From the NCBI RefSeq assembly GCF_017168335.1, contig NZ_JABFAU010000004.1, forward strand, positions 222,813-286,812: a stretch of DNA of 64,000 nt. Direction: 5' to 3'. The notes beneath the pieces are model-generated. The model was not told the DNA's origin, searched no databases, and saw only the letters and a list, made by a program, of their open reading frames with translations. This DNA is from Rhodococcus sp. KRD162. GTDB taxonomy: Bacteria > Actinomycetota > Actinomycetes > Mycobacteriales > Mycobacteriaceae. Shown here one piece after another: positions 7,888 through 17,352 of the stretch (position 1 is the first letter of the stretch; every line of letters starts with the position of its first letter). Made by a program: the position numbers and the translations under genes.

Positions 7888-9855
7888 TCAGTTCGCCTGA
7901 CTGGGATTGGCGGCGGGTTCTTCCGCGCTCCCCGCTTCCGGATCACCGAGCATCGCCGCACCGACCAATGCGTCGGGAATGCCGAAGCCGTCGACGAGCA
8001 ATTCCGCATGGGGGCGCAGTGTGCGGCACCGCTCGTTGATGGCACGGGTGACGGCCTTGGATCGCTCGGTGGACAGGTAGCGATGCTCGATGAACCAGGC
8101 CTTGTCCTGGTCGATCACCGACAGCGCATACAGATCGCAGACCTCCTCGAGCAAATCCTTGGTGGTCGGGTCCTCGCAGGATTCGATGCCGGCGATGAAG
8201 GCTTCGAGAATGATGCGATCGACGTGTGCGCTCGCGGCATGCAACACGTGGTCCTGCACAGCGTTGAACGCTTCGAACGGGCTGGTCTCCTTGGACTTGG
8301 ACTGCAACCGGCGAGCGACGGTGGACAGAAGGTATTCCTCGCGGTCCTCGAACATCTTGACCTGGGTGCCGCGGTTGAACAGCGAGCCCTCCTCCTCGTT
8401 GTCCTGACGTCGGTCGAGGATGGTCTGCATGATCGTTTGTGCCGCAGTGCGTTTGACCACGCGGTCGCCCACCATATCGGCGGCGAACTTGACCCACTCG
8501 ACCGGACTCATCGACTTGACGTCATCGGCGTACGCGGTGAGCAGTTCCTTGGCCACCAGCTGAGTGAGCACATGGTTGTCACCCTCGAAGGTGGTGAACA
8601 CATCGGTGTCCGCCTTGAGCGAGATCAGCCGGTTCTCGGCGAGATAGCCTGCGCCGCCACATGCTTCACGGGCTTCCTGAATGGCGGCGGTGGCGTGCCA
8701 GGTGTTCGCGGCCTTGAGTCCGGCAGCCCTCGATTCGAGTTCTCGTTGTTCCTCGGCGTCGGGGTTGTCCGCAGTCTGTAGCTCGTGCATCTTCGACACG
8801 AGCTCGTTCTGCGCGAACTGCAGGGCGTAGGACTTGGCGATCAGCGGGAACAGGCGACGCTGATGCACCAGGTAGTCCATGATCAAGACTTCCTGATCGG
8901 AATCGGGTGCCGAGAACTGCCTGCGCTGCAGTGCGTATCGGGTCGCGATGTCGAGGGCTACGCGGGCCGCAGCAGCGGCGCTGCCGCCGACGGTGACGCG
9001 GCCGCGGATCAACGTGCCGAGCATCGTGAAGAACCGTCGAGACTTGTTCTCGATGGGGGAGGAGTACGTACCGTCCTCGGAGACGTCCGCGTACTTGTTG
9101 AGCAGGTTGTCGCGCGGAATGCGGACGTGGTCGAACATCAGGCGGCCGTTGTCGACTCCGGGTAGACCGCCCTTGTACTGGCAGTCCGAGGTGGTGACTC
9201 CGGGCAGGTCGTCACCGTTCTCGTCGCGGAGCGGAACGAAGAAACAGTGCACGCCGTGGCTTTCGGGCTCCTCGCCCGGTCCTGCGGTGATGAGCTGGGC
9301 GAACACCGCGGCGACGGTGGCGGTTTCGGCGGCACCGCCGATGTAGTCCTTACGCGAGGACGGCGTCGGTGAGTTGATGACGAACTCGTCCGTCTTCGGG
9401 TCGTAGGTGGCAGTCGTTTCGAGCGACTGCACGTCGCTGCCGTGTCCGGTCTCGGTCATCGCGAAACAGCCGAGCAGATCCAGACTGATGATCCTGGGGA
9501 CGTACGCCTCGTGGTGGCGTTCGGTGCCGAGATTTTCTATGGCACCACCGAACAGCCCCCACTGGACGCCGGCCTTGACCATCAACGACAGGTCGCTCAT
9601 CGCGAGCATCTCGATCATCGTCACCGCCGCGCCGACGTCGCCGGTGCCGCCATGTTCCTTCTTGAAGCCGTTGTCGGCTGCGCCTGCAGCGGCGAGAAGC
9701 TTCAGTTGCTCGAGTGCCTTGGTGCGAGCGATGACCGTGTTCGGTGTGTAATGCGGACGGAATTCGTCGCGAGCGAGTTGCGTGCGCGCCTCGTTCTTCA
9801 CATCCCGCCAGCGGCCGTCCAGAGTGTTCCGAAGGTGATCCGTTGTGGTTGCCAT
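7888..9855 (-). CDS. acyl-CoA oxidase / acyl-CoA dehydrogenase family protein (655 aa)
   Basis: A large flavoenzyme of the acyl-CoA oxidase branch, which introduces a 2,3 double bond into acyl-CoA in beta-oxidation. Landmarks in order: CFAMTETGHGSDVQSLET (FAD/substrate loop), a KDYIGGAAETATVAAVFAQL segment, RGRVTVGGSAAAAARVAL, CGGAGYLAENR, and TTFEGDNHVLTQLVAKELL with the glutamate region. The C-terminal helical extension makes it longer than simple acyl-CoA dehydrogenases (about 380 aa) and matches oxidase-type proteins. Whether electrons go to oxygen or to an electron-transfer flavoprotein cannot be read from sequence. The start is the ATG at 9855. The gene is monocistronic. Confidence 0.85.
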   Translation of the reverse strand: MATTTDHLRNTLDGRWRDVKNEARTQLARDEFRPHYTPNTVIARTKALEQLKLLAAAGAADNGFKKEHGGTGDVGAAVTMIEMLAMSDLSLMVKAGVQWGLFGGAIENLGTERHHEAYVPRIISLDLLGCFAMTETGHGSDVQSLETTATYDPKTDEFVINSPTPSSRKDYIGGAAETATVAAVFAQLITAGPGEEPESHGVHCFFVPLRDENGDDLPGVTTSDCQYKGGLPGVDNGRLMFDHVRIPRDNLLNKYADVSEDGTYSSPIENKSRRFFTMLGTLIRGRVTVGGSAAAAARVALDIATRYALQRRQFSAPDSDQEVLIMDYLVHQRRLFPLIAKSYALQFAQNELVSKMHELQTADNPDAEEQRELESRAAGLKAANTWHATAAIQEAREACGGAGYLAENRLISLKADTDVFTTFEGDNHVLTQLVAKELLTAYADDVKSMSPVEWVKFAADMVGDRVVKRTAAQTIMQTILDRRQDNEEEGSLFNRGTQVKMFEDREEYLLSTVARRLQSKSKETSPFEAFNAVQDHVLHAASAHVDRIILEAFIAGIESCEDPTTKDLLEEVCDLYALSVIDQDKAWFIEHRYLSTERSKAVTRAINERCRTLRPHAELLVDGFGIPDALVGAAMLGDPEAGSAEEPAANPSQAN

Positions 9856-9898
9856 ACTCGACGGTAACCTTTTGTGGCCGCTTGTGAGCGCCGTAAAG

Positions 9899-10105
9899 TC
9901 AGACCGGCCAGACGAATTCTCTGAACACTGCCCTGCAGTTCTTCCAGAAGCGCGATGTCGCCGAGGGGACGTCGGCGAACAGCGATGCGCCGTTGTCCGT
10001 GAGCGCCCTGTCCATCAGGGGGCTGAAGTCGGTGAATTCCTCGATCAGAAACTCTTCGAAGCCCGTCGGCCACACGTAGTGCGTTGGTTCGCGCTCCGAC
10101 TCCAT
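9899..10105 (-). CDS. small hypothetical acidic protein
   Basis: A 68-aa open frame without a recognised family: acidic, aromatic-rich (THYVWPTGFEEFLIEEFTDF, RFWKNCRAVFREFVWPV), no signal peptide and no membrane helix. The composition looks like a folded protein rather than a shadow frame. It begins at ATG 10105, about 20 bases downstream of the palindrome at 10127-10142, which would suit an operator. It lies between two larger minus-strand genes with space for its own promoter. Confidence 0.5.
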   Translation of the reverse strand: MESEREPTHYVWPTGFEEFLIEEFTDFSPLMDRALTDNGASLFADVPSATSRFWKNCRAVFREFVWPV

Positions 10106-10126
10106 GACCGTGAGTGTAATGCAGCG

Positions 10127-10142
10127 GTAACATCGCTGTTAC
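10127..10142. promoter_or_regulatory. palindrome GTAACA-TCGC-TGTTAC, GlnR-like spacing
   Basis: The 6-bp arms are perfect around four bases. Read as GTAAC-6-GTTAC it also fits the AC-n9-AC spacing of actinobacterial GlnR nitrogen-control boxes. It lies about 20-40 bases upstream of the small minus-strand gene (start 10105) and just 3' of the lipoprotein gene ending at 10152. It could be an operator for the former or a weak hairpin after the latter. The assignment is tentative. Confidence 0.35.
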
Positions 10143-10151
10143 AAACGGTGG

Positions 10152-11501
10152 TCACCTCAGCAGGGCAAACGACTCCTGGGCCACGAGCGCGGCGTAGCTG
10201 GTCGCAATCGAACCGATCGCCTCGTCGGCCTGGAACTGCTCGGTGACGATCCAATCCTGGCCCGCCGCGTCGGTGGCCAGATACGCGCCCGCGAGGTCGC
10301 CGGGCGCAGAGCCGCCCTTGAAGCCCGAATACGGCCAGGACGCCGGGTCGAGCTGGACGCCGGGAGTAAGGGCCAAGATGCGACGGTTCTCCTGCGCTGC
10401 CGGGCCGGAAGCCAGATAGCCCATCGCAGCACAGACATCCTGCGCATTGGCGTACCACTCGACGCCGTCGGCAGAGGCCGGATCGTCGAGGAAGTTCTCG
10501 AGGTCGATCTCGAGCGGACGCGCGTCGGCCCGGGCGAGCAGCTCCTCCCGGACGGCTGGATCCGCGTCGGCCCATTCGGACCGCAGGTTCGGATCGCCGA
10601 ACCCGATGACGAAGAACTGTCGAGTGTCCATCATCGGCGTCATGACCGCCGGATCGTGGTGTCCCATCACCCTCAGTTGGCGTTCGACGCGTTCGCGGCC
10701 CAGACGTGCCATCAGCAGATCCGTCGCGGTGTTGTCGGACAACGAGATCATCTTCTCGGCGGCCTCTCGAACGGATACCGCCGTACCGTCGGGCAGACCG
10801 TGCAGCTCGCCCGAGGGTGCGCTCTTGTTCGCGTCCCGAACGGTGAGCTGCTCGTCCCACTCGACCGTTCCCGCTCGGATCTCGTCGGTGAGCGCACCGA
10901 GGACGTACAACTCGAACACCGAACTCAGCGGGAGCAGGACGTCTGCGTCGGTGGAGTACACGGCTTCGCAGTCTCCATCGCTGAGGCGGGACGCGCTGAA
11001 GGAGTAGTGCGGGGCCACCTTCGACAGTGCAGCGTCGAGATCGTCGAACGAGGAGATCTGCGGGGTGTCGGGGCCGACCAGGAACCCGTCGAGCGTGCCG
11101 TCGGTGCCGATCGAGGTCGAGATCGTCGCGGGAATGCCCCCTGTGGTGAACTCGAGCACCCCGCCTGCGGGACCGGCCACGAAGCCGGTGGCCAGGTTCG
11201 GTGCTCCGGCTCGCACCTGTTCGAGGGGCGTGAGCAGACCCCCGAGCGGTTCGACGGCCGTGGCGAGCTCGGGTCCGGTGATGGCGTCGACCGCAGCCGG
11301 ATCGGGCGCGGTCTCGCCGTTGATCCACTGCAGAATTCGATCGTTGATCGCACCGAGGGGAGTCGAGGTGTCGATCACCAAGGACGGTGCCGCGGTGGTG
11401 GTAGCCGCGGGCGTTTGTGCTGTGGCCCCGCACGCGGACAGAGTCAGGGTGGCCACGAGGGCAACGCCTGCCAGTCTCGTCGTGGTGTGCCGCTCCGTCA
11501 T
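10152..11501 (-). CDS. beta-lactamase-fold (serine hydrolase-like) lipoprotein with altered SxxK
   Basis: A 449-aa secreted protein. The signal peptide ends in LTLSACG (lipidated Cys24), followed by a Thr/Ala linker, an N-terminal NTF2-like part (about residues 45-165) and a class A beta-lactamase-like domain (about 175-449). SDN ([11 protein letters not shown]) and a KTG-like box (FKGGS) are present. The nucleophile motif, however, reads Ser194-Val-Phe-Glu197 (codon GAG at 10911-10913) where Lys is required, so hydrolysis may be lost. An open frame runs 248 codons upstream, but ATG 11501 is the only start that gives a signal peptide. It diverges from bioA with about 78 bases between starts. 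Confidence 0.82.
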   Translation of the reverse strand: MTERHTTTRLAGVALVATLTLSACGATAQTPAATTTAAPSLVIDTSTPLGAINDRILQWINGETAPDPAAVDAITGPELATAVEPLGGLLTPLEQVRAGAPNLATGFVAGPAGGVLEFTTGGIPATISTSIGTDGTLDGFLVGPDTPQISSFDDLDAALSKVAPHYSFSASRLSDGDCEAVYSTDADVLLPLSSVFELYVLGALTDEIRAGTVEWDEQLTVRDANKSAPSGELHGLPDGTAVSVREAAEKMISLSDNTATDLLMARLGRERVERQLRVMGHHDPAVMTPMMDTRQFFVIGFGDPNLRSEWADADPAVREELLARADARPLEIDLENFLDDPASADGVEWYANAQDVCAAMGYLASGPAAQENRRILALTPGVQLDPASWPYSGFKGGSAPGDLAGAYLATDAAGQDWIVTEQFQADEAIGSIATSYAALVAQESFALLR

Positions 11502-11579
11502 GCGTGCGATGTTAACGGATTCGGACATTTCGCCTTCGCGGGTGAGCGGGCCCGAAGTGCTGTGGCAGTGTGCTGTGGC

Positions 11580-12854
11580 GTGTTGACTTCCGACGATGTT
11601 CGCCGCCTCGACTCCGATCATCTCTGGCACCCCTACAGCAGGTTTCCGGCCGGCGCGACGCCGCTGGTGGTCGACAGCGCATCCGGGGTACGGCTGCAGC
11701 TGGCCGACGGCAGGCAGCTCATCGACGGGATGAGTTCGTGGTGGGCAGCGGTGCACGGCTACCGACACCCGGTGCTCGACGCCGCCGCGCGCGATCAGCT
11801 CGGCCGGATGAGTCACGTGATGTTCGGCGGGCTGACGCATGCTCCGGCGGCCAGGTTGGCCGAGCTGTTGGTCGAGATCACCCCGCAGGGGCTCGACAAG
11901 GTGTTCCTCGCCGACTCCGGCTCGGTCTCGGTCGAGGTGGCCGTGAAGATGGCGCTGCAGTACTGGCGGGCCCGCGGCGAGAAAGATCGCACCAGGCTGC
12001 TGACCTGGCGTGGCGGCTATCACGGGGATACGTTCGCGCCGATGAGCGTGTGCGATCCGGACGGCGGAATGCACACTCTGTGGACCGATGTACTCGCACA
12101 GCAGGTGTTCGCTCCGGCACCGCCCGCGACGTTCGACGCCTCCTACGTCGCGGAATTCGAGCAGGTGCTCGAGGCGCATGCGAACGAGCTGGCGGCGATC
12201 ATCGTCGAGCCGATCGTGCAGGGTGCTGGTGGTATGCGCTTCCACGATCCGCGTTTCCTGGTCGAATTACGGCGGATGGCCGACGTGCACGGCGTGCTGC
12301 TGATCTTCGACGAGATCGCGACCGGTTTCGGCCGGACCGGTGAGCTGTTCGCCGCCGATCATGCGGGTGTTGCACCGGACATCATGTGCGTGGGCAAAGC
12401 CTTGACCGGCGGCTACCTGACCCTGGCCGCGACTGTGTGCACCACCGCGGTGGCCGAGACGGTTTCGGCGGGCGAGGCAGGTGGGCTGATGCACGGGCCG
12501 ACGTTCATGGGCAATCCGCTGGCGTGCGCGATTGCGGTGGCCTCGGTGGAACTGCTCCTCTCACGCGACTGGCGCGCCGAGGTCACGAGCCTGGCGTCGG
12601 GCCTGACGCAGGGCCTGGCACCTGCTCGCGCGCTACCGGGTGTCGCCGACGTGCGGGTGCTGGGCGGGATCGGGGTGATCGAGATGGAAACCCCGGTGGA
12701 CATGACGCGGGCCACGGCAGCGGCCGTCGACGCGGGGGTGTGGCTGCGACCGTTCGGCCGGCTGGTGTACGCGATGCCGCCGTTCATCTGCACCGAAGCG
12801 GAGGTGTCTGCCATCGCCGAAGCCATGGTGGCGGTGGCTCGACACCATACTTGA
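11580..12854 (+). CDS. bioA: adenosylmethionine-8-amino-7-oxononanoate aminotransferase
   Basis: BioA is a PLP enzyme that makes 7,8-diaminopelargonate (DAPA) in biotin synthesis with S-adenosylmethionine as amino donor. The 424-aa product shows HLWHPYS at the N-terminus, [13 protein letters not shown] (substrate pocket), [50 protein letters not shown] and the PLP lysine in [11 protein letters not shown]. The start is GTG 11580 or the adjacent TTG 11583; both give the expected N-terminus and no strong ribosome site distinguishes them. The stop lies inside the BioQ-like palindrome at the head of bioF. Confidence 0.93.
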   Translation: MLTSDDVRRLDSDHLWHPYSRFPAGATPLVVDSASGVRLQLADGRQLIDGMSSWWAAVHGYRHPVLDAAARDQLGRMSHVMFGGLTHAPAARLAELLVEITPQGLDKVFLADSGSVSVEVAVKMALQYWRARGEKDRTRLLTWRGGYHGDTFAPMSVCDPDGGMHTLWTDVLAQQVFAPAPPATFDASYVAEFEQVLEAHANELAAIIVEPIVQGAGGMRFHDPRFLVELRRMADVHGVLLIFDEIATGFGRTGELFAADHAGVAPDIMCVGKALTGGYLTLAATVCTTAVAETVSAGEAGGLMHGPTFMGNPLACAIAVASVELLLSRDWRAEVTSLASGLTQGLAPARALPGVADVRVLGGIGVIEMETPVDMTRATAAAVDAGVWLRPFGRLVYAMPPFICTEAEVSAIAEAMVAVARHHT

Positions 12855-12873
12855 ACGATGTTCAAGTATGGTG
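12843..12873. promoter_or_regulatory. 14-bp perfect inverted repeat containing a BioQ-type box
   Basis: CACCATACTTGAAC-GAT-GTTCAAGTATGGTG is a perfect 14-bp inverted repeat with a three-base centre. Its core TGAAC-GAT-GTTCA (12852-12864) matches the TGAAC-N3-GTTCA operator known for the TetR-type biotin repressor BioQ of corynebacteria and mycobacteria. It covers the bioA stop and lies just before bioF, not upstream of bioA. CATACT at 12846-12851 could serve as an internal -10 box. The RNA could also fold into a 14-bp hairpin. Confidence 0.75.
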
Positions 12874-12878
12874 CTGGA

Positions 12879-14024
12879 ATGACCGCACTCGGTTGGCTCG
12901 ACGCCGATGCCCACGCCCGACGCGAGGCAGGCCTCGAACGCGTCGTCCTCGCCCGCACCGCACAGGAAACGGTTCTCGACCTGGCATCGAACGATTACCT
13001 CGGGCTCTGTCGGCACCCGGCCGTTGTCGACGGGGCCTGCGCTGCCGTGCGTCGGTGGGGCGGCGGATCCACCGGATCGCGTCTGGTCACCGGCACGACC
13101 ACCGCGCACGAGGCCCTCGAGGTGGATCTCGCCGAGTTCGTCGGGGCCGAGTCCGGGCTGATCTTCTCCTCCGGATACGCCGCCAACCTCGGCGTCGTGA
13201 CCGCACTGGCGGGCCGAGGCGCGTTGGTGATCTCCGATGCCGCCTCGCACGCATCCTTGATCGACGCCTGTCGCCTCTCTCGGGCGCGAGTGGCCGTCGC
13301 GCGGCACTGCGACAGCGAGCACGTCGACCAACTGTTGCGTGAGCGGGTCGAGGCGCGGGCTCTGGTGGTCACCGACTCGGTGTTCAGCGCAGACGGCGAT
13401 CTCGCGCCGCTGGCCGCGCTCTACGCCGTATGTCGACGTCGGGGCGCAGTGCTCGTGGTCGACGAAGCGCACGGCCTCGGCGTTCGTGGACACGGCGGTC
13501 GCGGGGCCGTACACGAAGCCGGGTTGGCCGGTGCTCCCGACCTGGTGATCACCGCGACCTTGTCCAAGGCTCTCGGATCCCAGGGCGGTATCGTCCTCGG
13601 CCCGATATCGGTGCGTGAGCACGTGCTGCACCGGGCCCGCACCTTCGTGTTCGACACCGGCCTTGCTCCGGCGTCGGTGGGCGCAGCCTCGGCTGCGCTC
13701 GAAGTCCTGCGTGCCGAACCCGACCGCGTGGGTGCGATCGGCAGACGGTCAGCGCAACTGGCCACCGCGGCGGGAGTGGCGCCGACGACATCGGCCGTGG
13801 TCCCGGTGATCCTGGGCGACGCCGAAACAGCTGTCCGCGCGGCCGGCCACTGTCTGGACCTCGGCGTTCGAGTCGGATGCTTCCGGCCACCGTCCGTTCC
13901 GTCGAATGCATCTCGGCTGCGCCTGACCGCACGGGCCGATCTCACCGATTCCGAGATCGATCGCGCCGCTGTCGTTCTCGCGGAGGTGTTGGCAACGGCA
14001 ACGGCAACGGCAACGCTGCGATGA
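12879..14024 (+). CDS. bioF: 8-amino-7-oxononanoate synthase
   Basis: BioF joins pimeloyl thioester and alanine to form 8-amino-7-oxononanoate (PLP, alpha-oxoamine synthase family). The 381-aa product has the typical opening [69 protein letters not shown] and the PLP lysine in [16 protein letters not shown] 12879 gives the family's usual N-terminus. An in-frame ATG at 12858, three bases after the bioA stop and inside the BioQ palindrome, would add MFKYGAG and could be used on a leaderless transcript. The C-terminus ends in an (AT)n stretch from a GGCAAC repeat and overlaps bioD by four bases. Confidence 0.92.
   Translation: MTALGWLDADAHARREAGLERVVLARTAQETVLDLASNDYLGLCRHPAVVDGACAAVRRWGGGSTGSRLVTGTTTAHEALEVDLAEFVGAESGLIFSSGYAANLGVVTALAGRGALVISDAASHASLIDACRLSRARVAVARHCDSEHVDQLLRERVEARALVVTDSVFSADGDLAPLAALYAVCRRRGAVLVVDEAHGLGVRGHGGRGAVHEAGLAGAPDLVITATLSKALGSQGGIVLGPISVREHVLHRARTFVFDTGLAPASVGAASAALEVLRAEPDRVGAIGRRSAQLATAAGVAPTTSAVVPVILGDAETAVRAAGHCLDLGVRVGCFRPPSVPSNASRLRLTARADLTDSEIDRAAVVLAEVLATATATATLR
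13991..14014 (+). repeat. hexanucleotide GGCAAC x4 at the bioF 3' end
   Basis: Four exact GGCAAC copies encode alternating Ala-Thr residues at the extreme C-terminus of BioF, a few bases before the overlapping ATGA with bioD. Each unit is in frame, so slippage would change BioF by two residues and shift the bioD ribosome-binding context. Confidence 0.75.
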
Positions 14025-14719
14025 CTGTGCTGATGGTGACCGGAACGTCGACCGGCGTCGGGAAGACGGTGGTGACCGCTGCGCTGGCGGCGACCGCCCG
14101 CGCCGACGGACTGACGGTAGCGGTGTGCAAGCCGGCGCAGACCGGCATCGCCGACGGAGGTCTCGACGAATCGGATATCGAGGTGGTGCAGCGACTGTCG
14201 GGAGTGCGCGGAATCGAGTTGGCCCGATTCCCCGAGCCGCTCGCACCCGATGTCGCCGCTCGGCGATCGGGGCGACCGATGCTCGAACTCGACGGCGTCC
14301 TCGACGCGGTACGGGTGCTCGACGCGGCCCACGACCTCGTGTTGGTCGAAGGCGCGGGCGGGGTCGCGGTGCGTCTCGGTGCCGATGGCTTCACCGTGCT
14401 CGACATCGCCCGTGGCGTCGGGGCGTCGGTGCTCATCGTGGCCTCGGCCGAGTTGGGGACGCTCAATCACAGTGCGCTCACCGTCGCAGCAGTGCGGGCA
14501 GCCGGCGTCGAATGCGCGGGTCTGGTGATCGGTTCGTGGCCCGCCGACCCGGATCTGGCCGCGCTGGTCAACCTCGACGAACTACCGCTCGTGACAGGAC
14601 TGGAGCTGATCGCGTGCCTACCGGAAGGAGCAGGTGCGCTCGAGCCTGCCGAGTTCGACGCCCTCGCGAACGCGAAGTTCGGTGAGTTTACCGGTTCGTT
14701 ACCCGGGTACCCGACGTAG
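14021..14719 (+). CDS. bioD: dethiobiotin synthetase
   Basis: BioD closes the ureido ring of dethiobiotin from 7,8-diaminopelargonate, CO2 and ATP. The 232-aa protein starts with [21 protein letters not shown] (P-loop GTSTGVGKT). It has the CKPAQTG segment and the catalytic [11 protein letters not shown] loop. The ATG overlaps the bioF stop (ATGA), so translation is coupled. It is the last gene of the bioAFD run: the next gene is unrelated and bioB, often next in relatives, is absent here. Confidence 0.92.
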   Translation: MTVLMVTGTSTGVGKTVVTAALAATARADGLTVAVCKPAQTGIADGGLDESDIEVVQRLSGVRGIELARFPEPLAPDVAARRSGRPMLELDGVLDAVRVLDAAHDLVLVEGAGGVAVRLGADGFTVLDIARGVGASVLIVASAELGTLNHSALTVAAVRAAGVECAGLVIGSWPADPDLAALVNLDELPLVTGLELIACLPEGAGALEPAEFDALANAKFGEFTGSLPGYPT

Positions 14720-14763
14720 ACGTATGCCCACCTCGGCATTCGAAACAGTCGGGAGTAGCAATC

Positions 14764-15333
14764 ATGAGCACCACCGTATGGATCATCGTCGCGGTAGTCG
14801 TCGTTGCAGTCGTTCTTGCCGTCGTCGTCGTGGTTTCGCGCCAGGGCAAAGAGCGAAAGAGAGTCGAAGCCAACGACCTTCGCGAACAAGCGGCCGATCA
14901 GGAGATCGTTGCGCAGGAGCGGGAACTGCAGGCCCGCGAAAGCGAGGCCAGAGCACGTCGCGCGCAAGCCGAGGCGGACGTCAAAGCGGCCGAGGCCGAG
15001 AAGCTGGCACAGCAGGCCCAGTCGCACCAGGGAGTCGCCGCGGCATCACGCGACGAAGTGAACTCGCAGTTCGAGCGCGCGAACGAGATCGATCCGGATG
15101 TGAAGGTCGGCCGGACGTCGAGTGCTGACCGGACGTCGAGTGCTGACCACGACGCAAATCTCGAAAGAGAATCGAGCAGGCACCGGGCTGGAACCGCTGA
15201 CGGGGTGGACGGTACCGATCGGGTTGGAAGCCCTGACCGGTACGCGAGCGACGATCGGAACCAGGTAGAAGACCCGGCCGTGAACGGTGACCCGGACGTG
15301 CCCCCGACGGCACACCGGAACGAGAAGATCTAG
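14764..15333 (+). CDS. membrane-anchored coiled-coil protein
   Basis: A 189-aa product of unknown function. One N-terminal helix (TTVWIIVAVVVVAVVLAVVVVV) is followed by a charged coiled coil (about residues 30-90, rich in Arg/Glu/Ala/Gln). The tail is hydrophilic and of low complexity, rich in Asp, Ser, Arg and Thr, and includes a duplicated RTSSAD segment. The helix followed by KERKR predicts an N-out, C-in single-pass protein. Ribosome signal GGGAG precedes the ATG. It follows bioD by 44 bases and could share its transcript, but has no evident link to biotin. Confidence 0.75.
   Translation: MSTTVWIIVAVVVVAVVLAVVVVVSRQGKERKRVEANDLREQAADQEIVAQERELQARESEARARRAQAEADVKAAEAEKLAQQAQSHQGVAAASRDEVNSQFERANEIDPDVKVGRTSSADRTSSADHDANLERESSRHRAGTADGVDGTDRVGSPDRYASDDRNQVEDPAVNGDPDVPPTAHRNEKI
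15111..15146 (+). repeat. 18-bp exact direct duplication in a coding tail
   Basis: Two adjacent identical 18-base units (15111-15128 and 15129-15146) encode the repeated RTSSAD peptide in the disordered tail of the coiled-coil membrane protein. The duplication looks recent because it is exact and in frame. Confidence 0.8.
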
Positions 15334-15345
15334 CGCCGCAGGCCG

Positions 15346-15864
15346 CTAGCGCGTCGTGCTGTGGGGTAGTTCGAGTTCGACGACGCCGTTGTCGCCCAGA
15401 TCCGGGCGCTGGTCGGTGATCTTGGCCTTGGCATAAGCCAACAGAGTGGACACCTTGGAGCCGGGGGTCGACCAGTACTCCGCGCCTTCGGCGGCCACGT
15501 GGATCAAGGCCACCTCCCGGGAATCGGGATTCTTCTCGAACCACGCGGCCGCTCGGCTGTTCCACAGTTCCTCCGCTTTGGCGGTGTTCTCGACCACGGC
15601 GGCCGTGCCGGACAGCGACACCCAGCCCGAACCCGACTGGAACGAGACGTTGACCGCCGGGTTCGCCGCGATGTCGCCGACCTTGCGGGAGTCGTGAGCG
15701 GCGAAGAACCACAGGTCGCCGTCGAACTCGGCTTCCTGCAGTGCCATCGGTCGCGAGATCAAGTGGCCGTCGCGTCCGACCGTGGTGAACATGCAGAGTC
15801 CGGCTTCGGACATGAGTTCGGCGACCTTGGTGACGCCATCGGTGTTTCCGTCTGTGTTTGTCAT
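15346..15864 (-). CDS. pyridoxamine 5'-phosphate oxidase-like (general stress) flavoprotein
   Basis: A 172-aa split-barrel protein of the pyridoxamine-phosphate-oxidase-like / general stress protein 26 group. Visible features are [31 protein letters not shown] (FMN-binding strand pair), [20 protein letters not shown] and a C-terminal [12 protein letters not shown]. Members bind FMN or F420, and their physiological reductions are mostly unknown. The gene diverges from hemL across about 115 bases, so the promoters face each other. A direct role in B6 metabolism is not implied. Confidence 0.82.
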   Translation of the reverse strand: MTNTDGNTDGVTKVAELMSEAGLCMFTTVGRDGHLISRPMALQEAEFDGDLWFFAAHDSRKVGDIAANPAVNVSFQSGSGWVSLSGTAAVVENTAKAEELWNSRAAAWFEKNPDSREVALIHVAAEGAEYWSTPGSKVSTLLAYAKAKITDQRPDLGDNGVVELELPHSTTR

Positions 15865-15979
15865 CGAGACGAATTACCCCGGTCCGAATCGTTCAATCGT
15901 CAACGTCTCGAATCCGGGTAGCCGACAATTATTACGCCCTGTAGTTGGTGATTTCGAGGAACCTGGGACACTGGAAGTC

Positions 15980-17299
15980 GTGACTGTCTCCCTCGGCGAC
16001 GACGCCCCCGAATCGGCCCAACTGTTCGCCCGTGCAAGTGCGGTGATTCCCGGTGGTGTGAACTCGCCGGTGCGGGCCTTCGCGTCGGTCGGCGGCACCC
16101 CGCGCTTCATCGCACAGGCCAGCGGATACACGATGACCGACGCCGACGGAAACTCCTACGTCGACCTCATCTCGTCCTGGGGTCCGATGATCCACGGCCA
16201 CGCCCACCCAGCCATAGTCGAGGCCGTCCAGAAAGCCGCCGCGACCGGTCTGTCGTTCGGCGCACCCACCGAACGAGAAATCGAACTCGCCGAGGAAATC
16301 GTCCGGCGAGTCGGCCCCGTCGACCAGGTTCGCCTTGTGAATTCGGGCACAGAGGCAACCATGAGCGCAGTACGGCTGGCTCGTGGGTTCACCGGCCGCA
16401 CCAAGATCGTCAAATTCTCCGGCTGCTACCACGGCCATGTCGACGCGCTACTGGCCGACGCAGGCTCGGGGCTGGCCACCTTCGGACTCCCGACATCCCC
16501 CGGAGTCACCGGCGCACAAGCGTCGGACACCATCGTCGTTCCTTACAACGACCTCGACGCCGTCTCCGCAGCGTTCGAGGCCAACCCCGGCGAGATCGCC
16601 TGCATCATCACCGAAGCCGCAGCAGGAAACATGGGCGCCATCGCGCCCGTCACCGGCTTCAACGAGGGGCTGCGCCGCCTGGCGACCGAGCACGGCGCGC
16701 TACTGATCATGGACGAGGTGATGACCGGATTCCGCGTCAGCGCGGCCGGTTGGTACGGCATCGACGGCGTTGCCGGCGACCTGTACACCTTCGGCAAGGT
16801 CATGTCCGGTGGGCTGCCCGCCGCGGCATTCGGTGGTCGAGCGGATGTGATGGCGTATCTCGCACCGGCGGGGCCCGTGTACCAAGCAGGGACACTGAGT
16901 GGCAATCCGGTTGCAGTCGCCGCCGGTCTGACGAGCCTGCAACTGGCCGACGCCTCGGTCTACGAGAAGCTGCAGAAGAATTCGCAGCTGCTCGGATCGC
17001 TGCTCGGTGACGCCCTCACCGCCGAAGGCGTCACCCATCGGGTGCAGTTCGCGGGCACTATGGTCAGTGTGTTCTTCGCCGATGAGCCCGTCACCGACTA
17101 CGCGCAGGCCAAAGCCGCGCAGACCTGGCGATACCCGGCGTTCTTCCACGCCTTCCTCTCGCGCGGCGTCTACCCACCACCCAGCGCATTCGAGGCCTGG
17201 TTCGTCTCCGCCGCACTCGACGACCGCGCCTTCGAGATCATCGCCGACGCGGCCCCGGCCGCCGCGAAGGCTGCGGCAGCTGCCACGGCCCCGCTGTGA
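15980..17299 (+). CDS. hemL: glutamate-1-semialdehyde 2,1-aminomutase
   Basis: HemL converts glutamate-1-semialdehyde to 5-aminolevulinate, the committed C5-pathway precursor of heme. The 439-aa PLP enzyme shows [78 protein letters not shown], and the PLP lysine in [18 protein letters not shown]. The reading frame is open further upstream, but GTG 15980 gives the correct N-terminus and follows GGAAG. It heads the cytochrome c maturation run, with 53 bases to the next gene. Confidence 0.95.
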   Translation: MTVSLGDDAPESAQLFARASAVIPGGVNSPVRAFASVGGTPRFIAQASGYTMTDADGNSYVDLISSWGPMIHGHAHPAIVEAVQKAAATGLSFGAPTEREIELAEEIVRRVGPVDQVRLVNSGTEATMSAVRLARGFTGRTKIVKFSGCYHGHVDALLADAGSGLATFGLPTSPGVTGAQASDTIVVPYNDLDAVSAAFEANPGEIACIITEAAAGNMGAIAPVTGFNEGLRRLATEHGALLIMDEVMTGFRVSAAGWYGIDGVAGDLYTFGKVMSGGLPAAAFGGRADVMAYLAPAGPVYQAGTLSGNPVAVAAGLTSLQLADASVYEKLQKNSQLLGSLLGDALTAEGVTHRVQFAGTMVSVFFADEPVTDYAQAKAAQTWRYPAFFHAFLSRGVYPPPSAFEAWFVSAALDDRAFEIIADAAPAAAKAAAAATAPL

Positions 17300-17352
17300 C
17301 AGCTCCGCAGAACTGACACCACCACCCCACTACCGAGAAACAGGACCCCGCC

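Noticed and set aside
10045..11433. 462-codon minus-strand open frame rich in Arg over the beta-lactamase-like gene
   Set aside because: It lies in another frame of the lipoprotein gene; low-complexity Arg/His/Gly composition is typical of out-of-frame translation of GC-rich coding DNA.
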